A stretch of 64,000 bases of DNA, taken from positions 1,208,001 through 1,272,000 of the forward strand of contig NZ_CP039456.1 of the NCBI RefSeq assembly GCF_006974145.1. The letters run 5' to 3'. Below are positions 25,283 to 34,050 of this stretch, one piece after another. Numbering within the stretch: position 1 is the first letter of the stretch; the number at the start of each line of letters is the position of its first letter. This stretch comes from Changchengzhania lutea (GTDB taxonomy: Bacteria > Bacteroidota > Bacteroidia > Flavobacteriales > Flavobacteriaceae). Position numbers and translations under genes: made by a program. The notes under the pieces were generated by a model that did no database searches, was not told the origin of the DNA, and worked only from the letters and a program-made list of their open reading frames with translations.

Positions 25283-28200
25283 TTAGCCTACAATATTCAC
25301 AATTTTACCCGGAACCACAATCACCTTTTTAGGGGTTCTCCCTTGCAATTGTTCTTTGGTCTTGTCATGCGCCATTACAGCAGCCTCAACATCGTCCTTA
25401 CTCATATCCAATGGCAATTCCATGGTGAAACGCATTTTACCATTGAATGAAATCGGGTAGTTTTTACTACTTTCTACTAAATGACTGGCATCAAATTCTG
25501 GAAACGGGGCGGTTGAAATAGATTCCTCATGCCCTAACTGGTTCCATAATTCCTCAGCGATATGCGGGGCGTATGGCGACAACACAATCAGCAAGGGTTC
25601 TAAAATATCCTTGCTTGTACATTTTTGAGCGGTTAATTCATTAACAGCAATCATAAAAGTAGACACCGATGTATTAAACGAAAAGTTCTCAATATCTTCC
25701 TGTACCTTTTTAATGGTTTTATGAAGTGTTTTAAGAGCCTCCCCTAACCCCTCCGAAGGAGGGGAACCTGTTACGTGAAATGCTCCGTTTTCGCCTTGGT
25801 GGTATAGTTTCCATAATTTTTTAAGGAAGTTATGCACGCCTGTAATACCCGCCGTATTCCAAGGCTTGTATTGTTCTAATGGACCGAGGAACATTTCGTA
25901 TAAACGTAAACTGTCTGCGCCGTAATCTGAAACAATGTCATCTGGGTTAACGACGTTTAACTTAGATTTTGACATCTTTTCAACATCTCTACCAACTTTA
26001 TAGACGTCATTATCGCTTTCAATAATTTCCCCTTGCTCTCCTATGAAAATAGCTTCCTTATAATCTTTCCCAAACTCACTATCTGCTTTTAAGGCTTCAA
26101 TGTCTAATTCATCTGAGGAATTAACATATTGAACTTTCACATGAATTGGATTTATCCCAATACTCAATTGCTCATACGATTGTTCCTCTCCTTTATTTTG
26201 ATGAATCTCTTTTAATCTTGTCTTTATTAATTTAATATCAAAATTTTCTCCTGCCCCAATACTATTCGAAACATATACGGTAATTCCCATTGTACCTAAA
26301 ACACGATAAACATAAGCACTAGTCCCCAAAATCATCCCTTGGTTAATTAGCTTTTTAGCAAACTCATCTACAGGTACTTCACCTCTATCAAACAAAAACT
26401 TTTGCCAAAATCGCGCATACAATAAATGTCCTGTGGCATGCTCGCTACCGCCTATGTATAAATCGACGTCTTTCCAATAGTTAAGCGCTTCTTTACTTGC
26501 GTATGCTTCGGTATTGTGGGCGTCCATATAGCGGTTAAAATACCACGAACTTCCTGCCCAACCTGGCATAGTGTTCAATTCTAAAGTCCCACCTAGCCTC
26601 CCCGAAGGGGAGGAATTCTCAAACTCCTCTTTAGATACAATGTCTGCTGTATCTCCATATTGCAACCAATACCATTTTTTGGCATTACCTAGCGGGGGCT
26701 CGCCCGTTTCGGTTGGTAAATATTTTTCTACTTCTGGTAATTTTATGGGTAAGTGTTCTGCATCAATCATCTGTGGCATCCCATTTATGTAATATACAGG
26801 AAAGGGTTCGCCCCAATAGCGTTGGCGCGAAAAGACCGCATCCCGCAAACGGTAATTGGTTTTTCCTTCTCCCTGACCCATTTTTTCTAACTCGTAAATA
26901 GCACGTTTGGTCGCTTTTTTATAGGTCATGCCGTTTAGAAAATCGCTATTCGCAATAATGGTTTTTCCCTTATCTGAAAAGGCTTCTTCAGAAATATCGA
27001 CCCCTTCAAAAATATTCGGAATCGGAATATTAAAATGTTTGGCAAACGCATAATCTCTTTCATCGCCGCATGGTACAGACATCACTGCGCCTGTGCCGTA
27101 GCCTGCCAATACATAATCGCCAATCCAAATTGGAATAGGTTCTTTTGTAAACGGATGTTCTACATAGGCCCCTGTAAACACACCTGAAATGGTTTTAACA
27201 TCTGCCATTCTATCGCGTTCGCTGCGTTTTGCGGTGGCTTCAATATACGTTTCAACCTCAGCTTTTTGGTCGGGAGTGGTTATTTGAGAAATGAGCTCGT
27301 GTTCTGGAGCAAGCGTCATGAAGGACACTCCGAAAATGGTGTCTGGGCGGGTTGTAAATACTTCAATCCCCCTAGCCCCCGAAGGGGGAATTTGCTCACT
27401 CATGTGTGAATCACTTTTAACTGATTCTCTTTGAGATAATTCTTTAATTATTTTTTCTAAAACACTATCTATATCTACTAAGGCTTCTTCATTTTTAAAC
27501 CGTATAACTTTGTAGCCATCATTTTCAAGAATCTCTGTTCTTTTGGTATCTTCTTCAACTTGAGATTCGTGAATTTTCCCATCAACTTCAATAATTAATC
27601 GTTTTCTTAAACACACAAAATCGACAATATAATCACCTACTAAATGCTGTTGTCTAAACTTAGCATTCAATTTTTTATTTCTAAGTTGTTCCCACAATGC
27701 AGCTTCTGCCTGAGTAGGATTAGCGCGCATATCTTTAGCTCTTTCAATCAGCAAATGCGAATTATTACCACCGGTCATATATCCAGCCCGATTATCAGAG
27801 CCTGATTTCGCTTCCCCGTTGGGGAAGGATAGGATGGGGAAAGTCACACTCGCACCAACAGATTTACCAATCCAGTTTCGCTGGCTCTCCTTTAAAGCAT
27901 CGGTCCAATCTATGGTATCCAAGCCTTGCAGTAAACGTTCTGCATAGGCAGAAATGCGCATGCTCCACTGCGTCATTTTTTTACGAATTACGGGATGACC
28001 ACCACGTTCGGAAAGGCCATTTACTATTTCATCATTCGCTAAAACGGTTCCTAATGCTGGGCACCAGTTTACTTCGGTTTCTGCTAAATAGGTTAATCGG
28101 TATTGCAGTAATATTTCTTGTTGTTTTTCAGATGAAAATGAATTCCAATCATCTGCTGAAAATGCATTAATATTATCATCACAAACGGCATTCACTTTCC

Positions 28201-28708
28201 CATTACCTGCTTTTTCAAAAACATAAATTAAGGTTTCAATGTCTTCAGCTTTGTCAGAATCTTTATTATACCAAGAATTGAATAATTGAATAAAAATCCA
28301 CTGCGTCCATTTATAGTAACTCGGGTCTGAAGTACGCACTTCACGAGACCAATCGAATGAAAAACCAATTTGGTCTAATTGACGGCGATAGGTTTTAATA
28401 TTTTCGACAGTTGTAATGGCAGGATGTTGCCCAGTTTGAATCGCATACTGTTCTGCTGGCAGACCAAAACTATCATAGCCTTGTGGATGCAATACGTTAA
28501 ACCCTTTATGGCGTTTGTAACGTGCATAAATATCTGAAGCAATATAGCCTAAAGGATGGCCAACGTGTAAGCCTGCACCGCTAGGATAAGGGAACATATC
28601 CAACACATAATATTTTGGCTTTTCACTCCCATTAACAGCTTTGAAGGTCTGGTTTTCTGCCCAATACTTTTGCCAGTCTTTTTCTATTCTCCCGAAATCG
28701 TATTTCAT
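25283..28708 (-). CDS. leuS: Leucyl-tRNA synthetase with DUF559 and palindromic-repeat insertions
   Basis: Charges tRNA-Leu. At 1141 residues it is about 200 longer than a usual bacterial LeuRS. The HIGH-type HVGH is at 48-51 (PYPSGAGLHVGH), the editing-domain entry FTTRPDTIFG is near 445, and KMSKS is at 911-915. Three expansions break the usual order. (1) Residues ~295-440, just before the editing domain, hold a DUF559 nuclease-like domain. (2) Residues ~697-707 (SSPSGRLGG) are a read-through palindromic repeat. (3) Residues ~980-990 (SPPSEGLGEA) are another. Residues ~805-850 are also longer than expected. The frame is open throughout, and all synthetase motifs are intact, so the enzyme is probably functional. 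No second leuS is in this window. Confidence 0.93.
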   Translation of the reverse strand: MKYDFGRIEKDWQKYWAENQTFKAVNGSEKPKYYVLDMFPYPSGAGLHVGHPLGYIASDIYARYKRHKGFNVLHPQGYDSFGLPAEQYAIQTGQHPAITTVENIKTYRRQLDQIGFSFDWSREVRTSDPSYYKWTQWIFIQLFNSWYNKDSDKAEDIETLIYVFEKAGNGKVNAVCDDNINAFSADDWNSFSSEKQQEILLQYRLTYLAETEVNWCPALGTVLANDEIVNGLSERGGHPVIRKKMTQWSMRISAYAERLLQGLDTIDWTDALKESQRNWIGKSVGASVTFPILSFPNGEAKSGSDNRAGYMTGGNNSHLLIERAKDMRANPTQAEAALWEQLRNKKLNAKFRQQHLVGDYIVDFVCLRKRLIIEVDGKIHESQVEEDTKRTEILENDGYKVIRFKNEEALVDIDSVLEKIIKELSQRESVKSDSHMSEQIPPSGARGIEVFTTRPDTIFGVSFMTLAPEHELISQITTPDQKAEVETYIEATAKRSERDRMADVKTISGVFTGAYVEHPFTKEPIPIWIGDYVLAGYGTGAVMSVPCGDERDYAFAKHFNIPIPNIFEGVDISEEAFSDKGKTIIANSDFLNGMTYKKATKRAIYELEKMGQGEGKTNYRLRDAVFSRQRYWGEPFPVYYINGMPQMIDAEHLPIKLPEVEKYLPTETGEPPLGNAKKWYWLQYGDTADIVSKEEFENSSPSGRLGGTLELNTMPGWAGSSWYFNRYMDAHNTEAYASKEALNYWKDVDLYIGGSEHATGHLLYARFWQKFLFDRGEVPVDEFAKKLINQGMILGTSAYVYRVLGTMGITVYVSNSIGAGENFDIKLIKTRLKEIHQNKGEEQSYEQLSIGINPIHVKVQYVNSSDELDIEALKADSEFGKDYKEAIFIGEQGEIIESDNDVYKVGRDVEKMSKSKLNVVNPDDIVSDYGADSLRLYEMFLGPLEQYKPWNTAGITGVHNFLKKLWKLYHQGENGAFHVTGSPPSEGLGEALKTLHKTIKKVQEDIENFSFNTSVSTFMIAVNELTAQKCTSKDILEPLLIVLSPYAPHIAEELWNQLGHEESISTAPFPEFDASHLVESSKNYPISFNGKMRFTMELPLDMSKDDVEAAVMAHDKTKEQLQGRTPKKVIVVPGKIVNIVG
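25748..25764. repeat. C-rich palindromic repeat, in frame in leuS (copy 1)
   Basis: cccctccgaaggagggg is a perfect 7-bp stem with a GAA loop, preceded by cctcccctaa. It is nearly identical to the intergenic copy at 49552-49568. Translated on the minus strand as SPPSEGLGEA (residues ~980-990). Confidence 0.85.
26597..26613. repeat. C-rich palindromic repeat, in frame in leuS (copy 2)
   Basis: cctccccgaaggggagg with 'ctag' before it. Translated as NSSPSGRLGGT (residues ~697-707). Same architecture as copy 1: C-rich arm, GAA loop, G-rich arm. Confidence 0.8.
27376..27388. repeat. C-rich palindromic repeat bounding the DUF559 insert (gene-3' side)
   Basis: cccccgaaggggg, preceded by ccccctag. 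It lies just 3' (in gene direction) of the DUF559 coding segment and is translated as IPPSGARGI. Confidence 0.8.
27435..27780 (-). other. DUF559 (Vsr-like nuclease) domain inserted in LeuRS
   Basis: Residues ~311-424 of the LeuRS reading frame. It begins MTGGNNSHLLIERAKDMRAN, then NPTQAEAALWEQLRNKKL, FRQQHLVGDYIVDFVC and LIIEVDGKIH, ending in YKVIRFKNEE. This is a whole DUF559 domain, with the Asp (VDF) and Glu-x-Asp (IEVDG) of the PD-(D/E)xK/Vsr-like active site intact. Stand-alone DUF559 proteins of about this length, starting at the equivalent Met, are common in Bacteroidota. The segment is bounded by inverted C-rich palindromes, which suggests acquisition as a unit. Confidence 0.85.
27811..27839. 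repeat. C-rich palindromic repeat bounding the DUF559 insert (gene-5' side, inverted)
   Basis: cttccccgttggggaag (27811-27827) followed by gataggatgggg. This is the same element in the opposite orientation to the copy at 27376, so the DUF559 segment lies between inverted copies. Confidence 0.75.
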
Positions 28709-28730
28709 CTTTTAAGTACACATAATTAAC

Positions 28731-28844
28731 GTCATTTCGATAGCGTTCTGCTCCATTAGCTATCGAGAGCTATAAGGACGACTGTGGCAATCTTTTGATT
28801 TGATCTTTAAAACAAACAGATTCTCACGCTTATCTCGGAATGAC
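28731..28844. repeat. REP-like dyad repeat upstream of leuS
   Basis: Begins gtcatttcga (28731-28740) and ends tcggaatgac (28835-28844), with an inner tagctatcgagagctat dyad. It fills most of the 281-base gap between the divergent leuS and EamA genes. The rest of that gap carries the EamA promoter box. Confidence 0.6.
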
Positions 28845-28951
28845 GAATTTCAAATGGCAAATTTACGCTTAAAATAGAAAACGGTAAAGGGATTGGTTTG
28901 TTTTAATGAATGCTATTCAACTTTTAAACAGAATTTGTAAAATAATAGATT

Positions 28952-28959
28952 TACTTTTG
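28952..28959 (+). promoter_or_regulatory. -7 box TACTTTTG of the EamA gene
   Basis: Perfect TAnnTTTG match 30 bases before the GTG start at 28990. A TTTG at 28934-28937 is closer than the usual -33 spacing. Confidence 0.45.
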
Positions 28960-28989
28960 GCATCATTCTTTAATTTAGACCGCTAACCA

Positions 28990-29931
28990 GTGACGAAAAA
29001 CGTTTATAAAGCGCACTTTGCGCTACTTGCAGCTAACCTGATCTATGGCGCCAATTATATTATTGCTAAGGGGATTATGCCAGATAAAATTCGCCCTTCC
29101 GCTTTTGTCTTTATTCGTTTGGCCTGCTGTACGCTATTGTTTTGGATTCTTAAAACGCTGTTTATAAAAGAAAAAGTAGAGCGAAAGGATTTATTAAGGT
29201 TGGCGCTCTGCGGTTTGCTTGGTGCAGCTGCAAACCAATTGTTATTCTTTCATGGCATTAACCTCACATCGCCCGTGGATGCTTCTATTATTATGACGGT
29301 GACGCCTGTATTAGTACTTATATTCAGTGTCTTTATTTTATACGAGCGCATCACAAAAAATAAACTTATAGGCATTACCGTTGGTGGTATTGGTGCGATT
29401 ATATTAATCGTTTACGGTGGAAATGCAGCTGGCACAAGTTCTGTTCTAGGTAATGTTTTAGTGTTTTTAAATGCTACAAGTTACGGCTTATATCTAGTAG
29501 TGGTCAAAACCTTAATGAAAAAATATAACGCTATGACCATTGTGAGTTGGGTGTTTTTATTTGGATTTATTTTTATGCTGCCTTTTGGATTACCCGATAT
29601 CCTAGCCACAGATTTTTCAGCTTTTGACACTGATACGTATTTAGTCATTGGTTACGTGGTTTTATTTACAACGTTTTTCGCATATCTATTTAATGTTTAT
29701 GCGCTAAATTATGTATCGCCCTCAGTATCCAGTAGCTATATTTATTTACAACCAGCCATCAGTTTTATTATGGTAAGCATCTATGCCTATGTTTTAATGA
29801 AAGACGAATATGCCCAGGACATTAATTTAATTAAAATACTAAGTTGTCTGCTCGTGATCGTTGGCGTGTATATTATTAGTAAACCACCCAAAGATTCCAG
29901 CAAGTTGAAAGCTAAAAAACAACATTATTAA
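28990..29931 (+). CDS. EamA-family (DMT) exporter
   Basis: 313 residues starting at GTG (no ATG fits better). Ten hydrophobic segments form two EamA repeats: AANLIYGANYIIAKG at about 14-28 opens the first, and LNATSYGLYLVVVKTL near 157 opens the second. These drug/metabolite transporters export amino acids or metabolites; the substrate is unknown. The Lys-rich C-terminus (SKLKAKKQHY) is cytoplasmic. Confidence 0.85.
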   Translation: MTKNVYKAHFALLAANLIYGANYIIAKGIMPDKIRPSAFVFIRLACCTLLFWILKTLFIKEKVERKDLLRLALCGLLGAAANQLLFFHGINLTSPVDASIIMTVTPVLVLIFSVFILYERITKNKLIGITVGGIGAIILIVYGGNAAGTSSVLGNVLVFLNATSYGLYLVVVKTLMKKYNAMTIVSWVFLFGFIFMLPFGLPDILATDFSAFDTDTYLVIGYVVLFTTFFAYLFNVYALNYVSPSVSSSYIYLQPAISFIMVSIYAYVLMKDEYAQDINLIKILSCLLVIVGVYIISKPPKDSSKLKAKKQHY

Positions 29932-30001
29932 AATGTTTGAGTTATTTAAATCATAGATTACCCATTCTTTATTATTTTTACCGTTACAACCGCAATTGTT
30001 T

Positions 30002-30880
30002 ATGAGTTCATCTTTTGAAAAGCACCAAAAACGCAGACTAATTTCTTCTTACTTCTCAGTAGTACTGAGCATTGCACTCGTGCTTTTTCTGTTAGGTTTG
30101 TTAGGGATGCTCGTGTTAAATGCCAAAAAAGTTTCCGATCACTTTAAAGAGCAAGTCGTGGTGACCATCTATTTAAAAGACGCTGCTAAAGAGGTTGAGA
30201 CCAAACAGCTTGAAAAAAGTTTAGCGATGGCAGATTATGTAAAATCCACGGAATACGTGTCAAAAGAGAAAGCGGCTGAATTTATGAAAGCTGAAAACGG
30301 AGAGGACTTCATGGATTTTGTCGGGTATAATCCACTACAAAACTCTATTGATGTCCACTTAAAAGCAGACTTTGTAACTTCTGAGCATCTAGAAACCATT
30401 TCTGCAGAGGCCTTAAATAAAAACTTTGTAGATGAAGTCACCTATGATAATGACTTGGTAAACTTGATGAATGACAACGTTAAAAAAATTAGTTTTTGGG
30501 TGCTTGTCATTAGTAGTATTTTTACACTTATAGCGGTATTACTTATCAATAGCTCTATCAGGTTAGCAGTATATTCAAAGCGTTTTACCATTAAAACGAT
30601 GCAAATGGTGGGTGCTACGAAGCAATTTATAAGACGTCCATTTGTTTGGCAAAGTGTAAAATTAGGCATGATAGGTGCTTTTGTTGCGCTTTTAGGCATG
30701 GCGATTGTTTTATATTATTTGGATCAAACATTTACAGATTTGGGCCTTTTAAGCAATCCTTTTTTAGTTGTAGGCTTATTCCTTTTTATATTTGCTTTAG
30801 GCATCATCATCACATGGATTAGTACACATATCGCGACGCAACGGTTCTTAAACTTGAAAACCGACCAATTGTATTATTAG
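30002..30880 (+). CDS. ftsX: Cell division protein FtsX
   Basis: Permease-like partner of FtsE that links the divisome to peptidoglycan hydrolases across the inner membrane. 292 residues from ATG 30002 (a TTG two codons upstream is less likely). TM1 is at about 21-42, followed by a periplasmic domain (about 45-150) and three C-terminal TM segments, with the FtsX motif MQMVGATKQFIRRPF near 200. Followed by DUF3098, the usual flavobacterial order before uppP-truB. Confidence 0.93.
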   Translation: MSSSFEKHQKRRLISSYFSVVLSIALVLFLLGLLGMLVLNAKKVSDHFKEQVVVTIYLKDAAKEVETKQLEKSLAMADYVKSTEYVSKEKAAEFMKAENGEDFMDFVGYNPLQNSIDVHLKADFVTSEHLETISAEALNKNFVDEVTYDNDLVNLMNDNVKKISFWVLVISSIFTLIAVLLINSSIRLAVYSKRFTIKTMQMVGATKQFIRRPFVWQSVKLGMIGAFVALLGMAIVLYYLDQTFTDLGLLSNPFLVVGLFLFIFALGIIITWISTHIATQRFLNLKTDQLYY

Positions 30881-30925
30881 TTGTTGGTTGTTGGTTGTTG
30901 GTTGTTGGTTGTTGGTTGTTGGTTG
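30881..30925. repeat. Heptamer tandem repeat (ttgttgg, 6.4 copies)
   Basis: Six exact copies of ttgttgg plus ttg start on the base after the ftsX stop codon. Exact copy identity suggests recent slippage and a variable copy number. Confidence 0.95.
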
Positions 30926-31009
30926 AAAAAGCATAAATTAGAATTAGATTAACACAATTATTTTAAATAATTCATTTAATTTGCACCAATCTATTCTACA
31001 AAAGATACC

Positions 31010-31267
31010 ATGGGAGAGAAAAAACGAAAAGAAGTCACCAAAAGCATCTTTGTCTTCGGAAGAAAAAATTATAAATTCATGTTTATTGGATTAGCTTGTA
31101 TAGCCCTTGGGTTTATATTAATGTCCGGTGGTGGCAGTGACGATCCTAATGTATTCAATCCAGATATTTTTAGTTTTCGCCGTATTCGTTTAGCACCAAT
31201 GATGATTCTTATTGGTTTTGGTATTCAGGTGTATGCCATTTTATTGAATCCAGATAAGAAATCTTAG
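31010..31267 (+). CDS. DUF3098 membrane protein
   Basis: 85 residues with two TM helices (about 25-42 and 65-80) separated by a short loop SGGGSDDPNVFNPDIFSFRR. It matches DUF3098, a Bacteroidota family that normally sits between ftsX and uppP. Function unknown, possibly envelope or division related by context. Its stop overlaps the stop of the convergent glycerate kinase gene by 4 bases, marking the left boundary of the inserted catabolic locus. Confidence 0.88.
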   Translation: MGEKKRKEVTKSIFVFGRKNYKFMFIGLACIALGFILMSGGGSDDPNVFNPDIFSFRRIRLAPMMILIGFGIQVYAILLNPDKKS

Positions 31268-32388
31268 GCTATTTCTTTAGCAAATTTTAAAGCCATTTTC
31301 TTTACATAACCGTATCCATTCTGAATAGCATCTTCTAGTGAATTTGCTCTTTCCATAACAGCATCTATATAAGAAATCCCAAAAACTTGAGCTTCATTAT
31401 TAGAAAGTGAAATGCTCCCACACAAAGCAGCTACAGCAATGTTTTGTTTTTTAGCAGAAGCTATAACCCCATCAATTGTTTTTCCAGAAAGCGTTTGCGA
31501 ATCCAGTTTACCTTCACCCGTAATAATCCAATCGGCATCTTTAATTTTAGCGTCAAAATCAACTAAATTCTTAACTAAATCAATTCCAGATTTCAATTCT
31601 GCATTTAAAAATACTAAAGCACCTGCTCCCATTCCTCCTGCAGCTCCTGCTCCTTTTATACTTTGAACATCCATATTAAATTGCTTTTTAAACAGCATTG
31701 ATATATTTTTCAATCCTTCATCCAACTCTTTAATTTCATCTTCAGATGCTCCTTTTTGCGGCCCATAAACAAATGCCGCTCCATGTTCTCCGTATAATGG
31801 ATTTGTTACATCACAGGCTACTTTAAAATCAATAGATTTTAATGAGCCAATAACATAATTGCTATTAATATTATTTATTCTTGATAAGTTCTTTCCAATC
31901 GCTTTTAATTCTTTACAATTTATATCTTCAAATTTATAACCTAAAGCGGTTGCCATTCCCATTCCACAATCGTTTGTAGCACTACCTCCAATCCCTAAGA
32001 TAATGGTTTTAGCACCTTTATTGATGGCGTCCAAAATAAGTTCTCCTGTTCCTAAAGTGGTCGTGTTAAAACAATTCTGTTCTTCCTTTTTTAGAAGATA
32101 CATCCCAGAGGCCTCCGCCATTTCTATAAAAGCCGTTTTTATGGAATTCATATAAAGGTATGATGCTTCAATTTCTCTAAATAGCGGATCGTTAACATTC
32201 ACTGTAATACGTTTACCTTTTAAGTGGTATTCTAATATTTCAATAGTACCATCGCCCCCATCGGCTAGTGGCAGTTTAACTATTTTAGCATCGGGCAAAA
32301 GCGCCTTAACACCCTCTTCAACTGCATTACAAAATTGAGTCCCTGTTAAAGAGCCTTTAAACTTATCTGGTGCTAGAACTATTTTCAT
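31264..32388 (-). CDS. Glycerate kinase (GarK family, glycerate 2-kinase)
   Basis: Phosphorylates D-glycerate, in this family typically to 2-phosphoglycerate. 374 residues. It opens MKIVLAPDKFKGSLT, followed by LADGGDGTIEIL (about 41-52), GIGGSATNDCGMGMATALG (about 132-150) and a late ITGEGKLDSQTLSGK segment, all hallmarks of GarK/GlxK. It is the last gene of the minus-strand operon TonB receptor - GH63 - GNAT - symporter - glycerate kinase. It would use the glycerate released by the hydrolase. Confidence 0.93.
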   Translation of the reverse strand: MKIVLAPDKFKGSLTGTQFCNAVEEGVKALLPDAKIVKLPLADGGDGTIEILEYHLKGKRITVNVNDPLFREIEASYLYMNSIKTAFIEMAEASGMYLLKKEEQNCFNTTTLGTGELILDAINKGAKTIILGIGGSATNDCGMGMATALGYKFEDINCKELKAIGKNLSRINNINSNYVIGSLKSIDFKVACDVTNPLYGEHGAAFVYGPQKGASEDEIKELDEGLKNISMLFKKQFNMDVQSIKGAGAAGGMGAGALVFLNAELKSGIDLVKNLVDFDAKIKDADWIITGEGKLDSQTLSGKTIDGVIASAKKQNIAVAALCGSISLSNNEAQVFGISYIDAVMERANSLEDAIQNGYGYVKKMALKFAKEIA

Positions 32389-32399
32389 CTGCTAAATCT

Positions 32400-34046
32400 T
32401 TAACTTAATAATGCTGGTAGAAAATAACTAAGAATCAAAATAAACACAAAAAATGCAACAAGAATATAAACTTCTTTTATCATGAAATCTTTCTTTGTTA
32501 TTTTGACGTTAAAATTAGAAATCTTTTTAATTTCCGTTTTACTTGTTAAAGCACTAACACCATAAGCGACTACTAAAGCTATAATTACACCCGTAAAGTT
32601 TAGCCATATCCAAAAAATATGAATTCCTAAATCGATATGAAATAATTCTTGAATGGTTTTTGAAAACACTAAGTTGATAAGTACTGCCGAAATAATAGCA
32701 GCGTTCATACCTATATGATTGACTTTTTTTGAAAAGAATGCTAAAAAGAAAGTCACTAATACCGGACCGTAAAATACAGAACCAATGGCATTTATAATTT
32801 CTATTACCGCACTTTTACTTCCACCAAATAAAAAGGCGCTAGCAATACAAACAGCACCCCAAAAAACGACTGAACCTTTTGAAATGAACATGTATTTCTT
32901 GTCAGTTAGTTTTACTTTACCTCTATTAAAGAAATCTTCGACTGTTACCGCAGAAAGAGAATTTACCGTAGAACTTAGAGAAGACATTGCTGCAGAAAGT
33001 ATTCCAACCATCAAGACACCAATAAGCCCGTGTGGTAAATATTTCATAATAAAAACAGGAATCATTAAATCTGGTTTAACACCATGAGCTGCATATTCAT
33101 CAGGAAAGTATTTTTGAGTAGTCATAGCAATTTCTTCAAGAAAATCTGGTGCTAGAGTAATCAAACCTCCTATTACTAAGCCCATAATACAGTATATTAA
33201 AACCACTGGAAATCTTAAAAGCCCATTAGCCAATAAAAGCGTTCTTATTGTTTTTTCATCTTTTGCAGATAACAACCGTTGCGCTTGTGTTTGATCGCAT
33301 CCATAATAAGAAGCATATAAAAAGAACCCTCCTAATACCATTGGTAAAAATCCGTATTCATTTCCTTCTCCTATACCTAAATTAAAATCGATAACATTTA
33401 ACCGTTCGGGATTAAATCCTTCGGCTAAACCACCATGACTTTGTAAAAGTGACCAACCAAAACCTAAGCAAATAATCAAGCCAACAAATAGAATAATCAT
33501 TTGTATTGCATCACCCCATACAACAGCTTTCATCCCGCCTTGCCAAGAGTAAATAATAGTAATGACACTTATTATTAATATTGTATAAACAAAGTCAATA
33601 TCTAAAACCGCTTGTAAAATAATGGCAATAGTGTACACCATGACACCAGTTGCTAAAGCCCGACTCAATTGAAAAACAATACTTAAAACTAATCTTGTTG
33701 AAGAACTAAAACGTTTTTCGACAAACTCATAAATACTTACAACTCCTGAGCGAAATAATGGTGGTATAATGACAATCATTATAAAAATCATGGCAAGTGG
33801 AACCGCTAACTCAAAAGTTAACCATTTCATGCCACCTCCTAATTTAATTCCTACGAAAGCTGGAGCTGATATAAAACTAATGGCAGACAACTGTGTTGCC
33901 ATAGTTGATAAACTCAAAGGAAACCATCCCATACTTTTGCCTCCTAAAAAGTAATCTTTAGAATCTTTATTATCCTTAAAAAAGAATCCCATACCTAAGA
34001 AAAATATAATATAAAATATGACGATACTATAGTCTAGCCAATTCAT
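32400..34046 (-). CDS. Sodium:solute symporter (SSS family)
   Basis: 548 residues with about 13-14 TM helices. It begins WLDYSIVIFYIIFFLGMGFF and YFLGGKSMGWFPLSLS, the standard SSS opening in Bacteroidota sugar transporters. The motif GWQGGMK-like stretch (YSWQGGMKAVVWGDAIQM) and GCDQTQAQRLLSAKDEK are conserved. Inner-membrane Na+-coupled uptake. From context the cargo is probably a glycosyl-glycerate or its hydrolysis product. It lies 4 bases after the GNAT gene and 11 before the kinase gene. Confidence 0.9.
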   Translation of the reverse strand: MNWLDYSIVIFYIIFFLGMGFFFKDNKDSKDYFLGGKSMGWFPLSLSTMATQLSAISFISAPAFVGIKLGGGMKWLTFELAVPLAMIFIMIVIIPPLFRSGVVSIYEFVEKRFSSSTRLVLSIVFQLSRALATGVMVYTIAIILQAVLDIDFVYTILIISVITIIYSWQGGMKAVVWGDAIQMIILFVGLIICLGFGWSLLQSHGGLAEGFNPERLNVIDFNLGIGEGNEYGFLPMVLGGFFLYASYYGCDQTQAQRLLSAKDEKTIRTLLLANGLLRFPVVLIYCIMGLVIGGLITLAPDFLEEIAMTTQKYFPDEYAAHGVKPDLMIPVFIMKYLPHGLIGVLMVGILSAAMSSLSSTVNSLSAVTVEDFFNRGKVKLTDKKYMFISKGSVVFWGAVCIASAFLFGGSKSAVIEIINAIGSVFYGPVLVTFFLAFFSKKVNHIGMNAAIISAVLINLVFSKTIQELFHIDLGIHIFWIWLNFTGVIIALVVAYGVSALTSKTEIKKISNFNVKITKKDFMIKEVYILVAFFVFILILSYFLPALLS

Positions 34047-34050
34047 AATT

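Noticed and set aside
25283-28708. leuS as a pseudogene or mis-assembly because of its length
   Set aside because: One uninterrupted frame, all synthetase motifs intact and extra segments at loop positions; insertion is the simpler reading, though a sequencing check would be useful.
30881-30925. CRISPR-like repeat
   Set aside because: Contiguous 7-base units without spacers; a simple tandem repeat.
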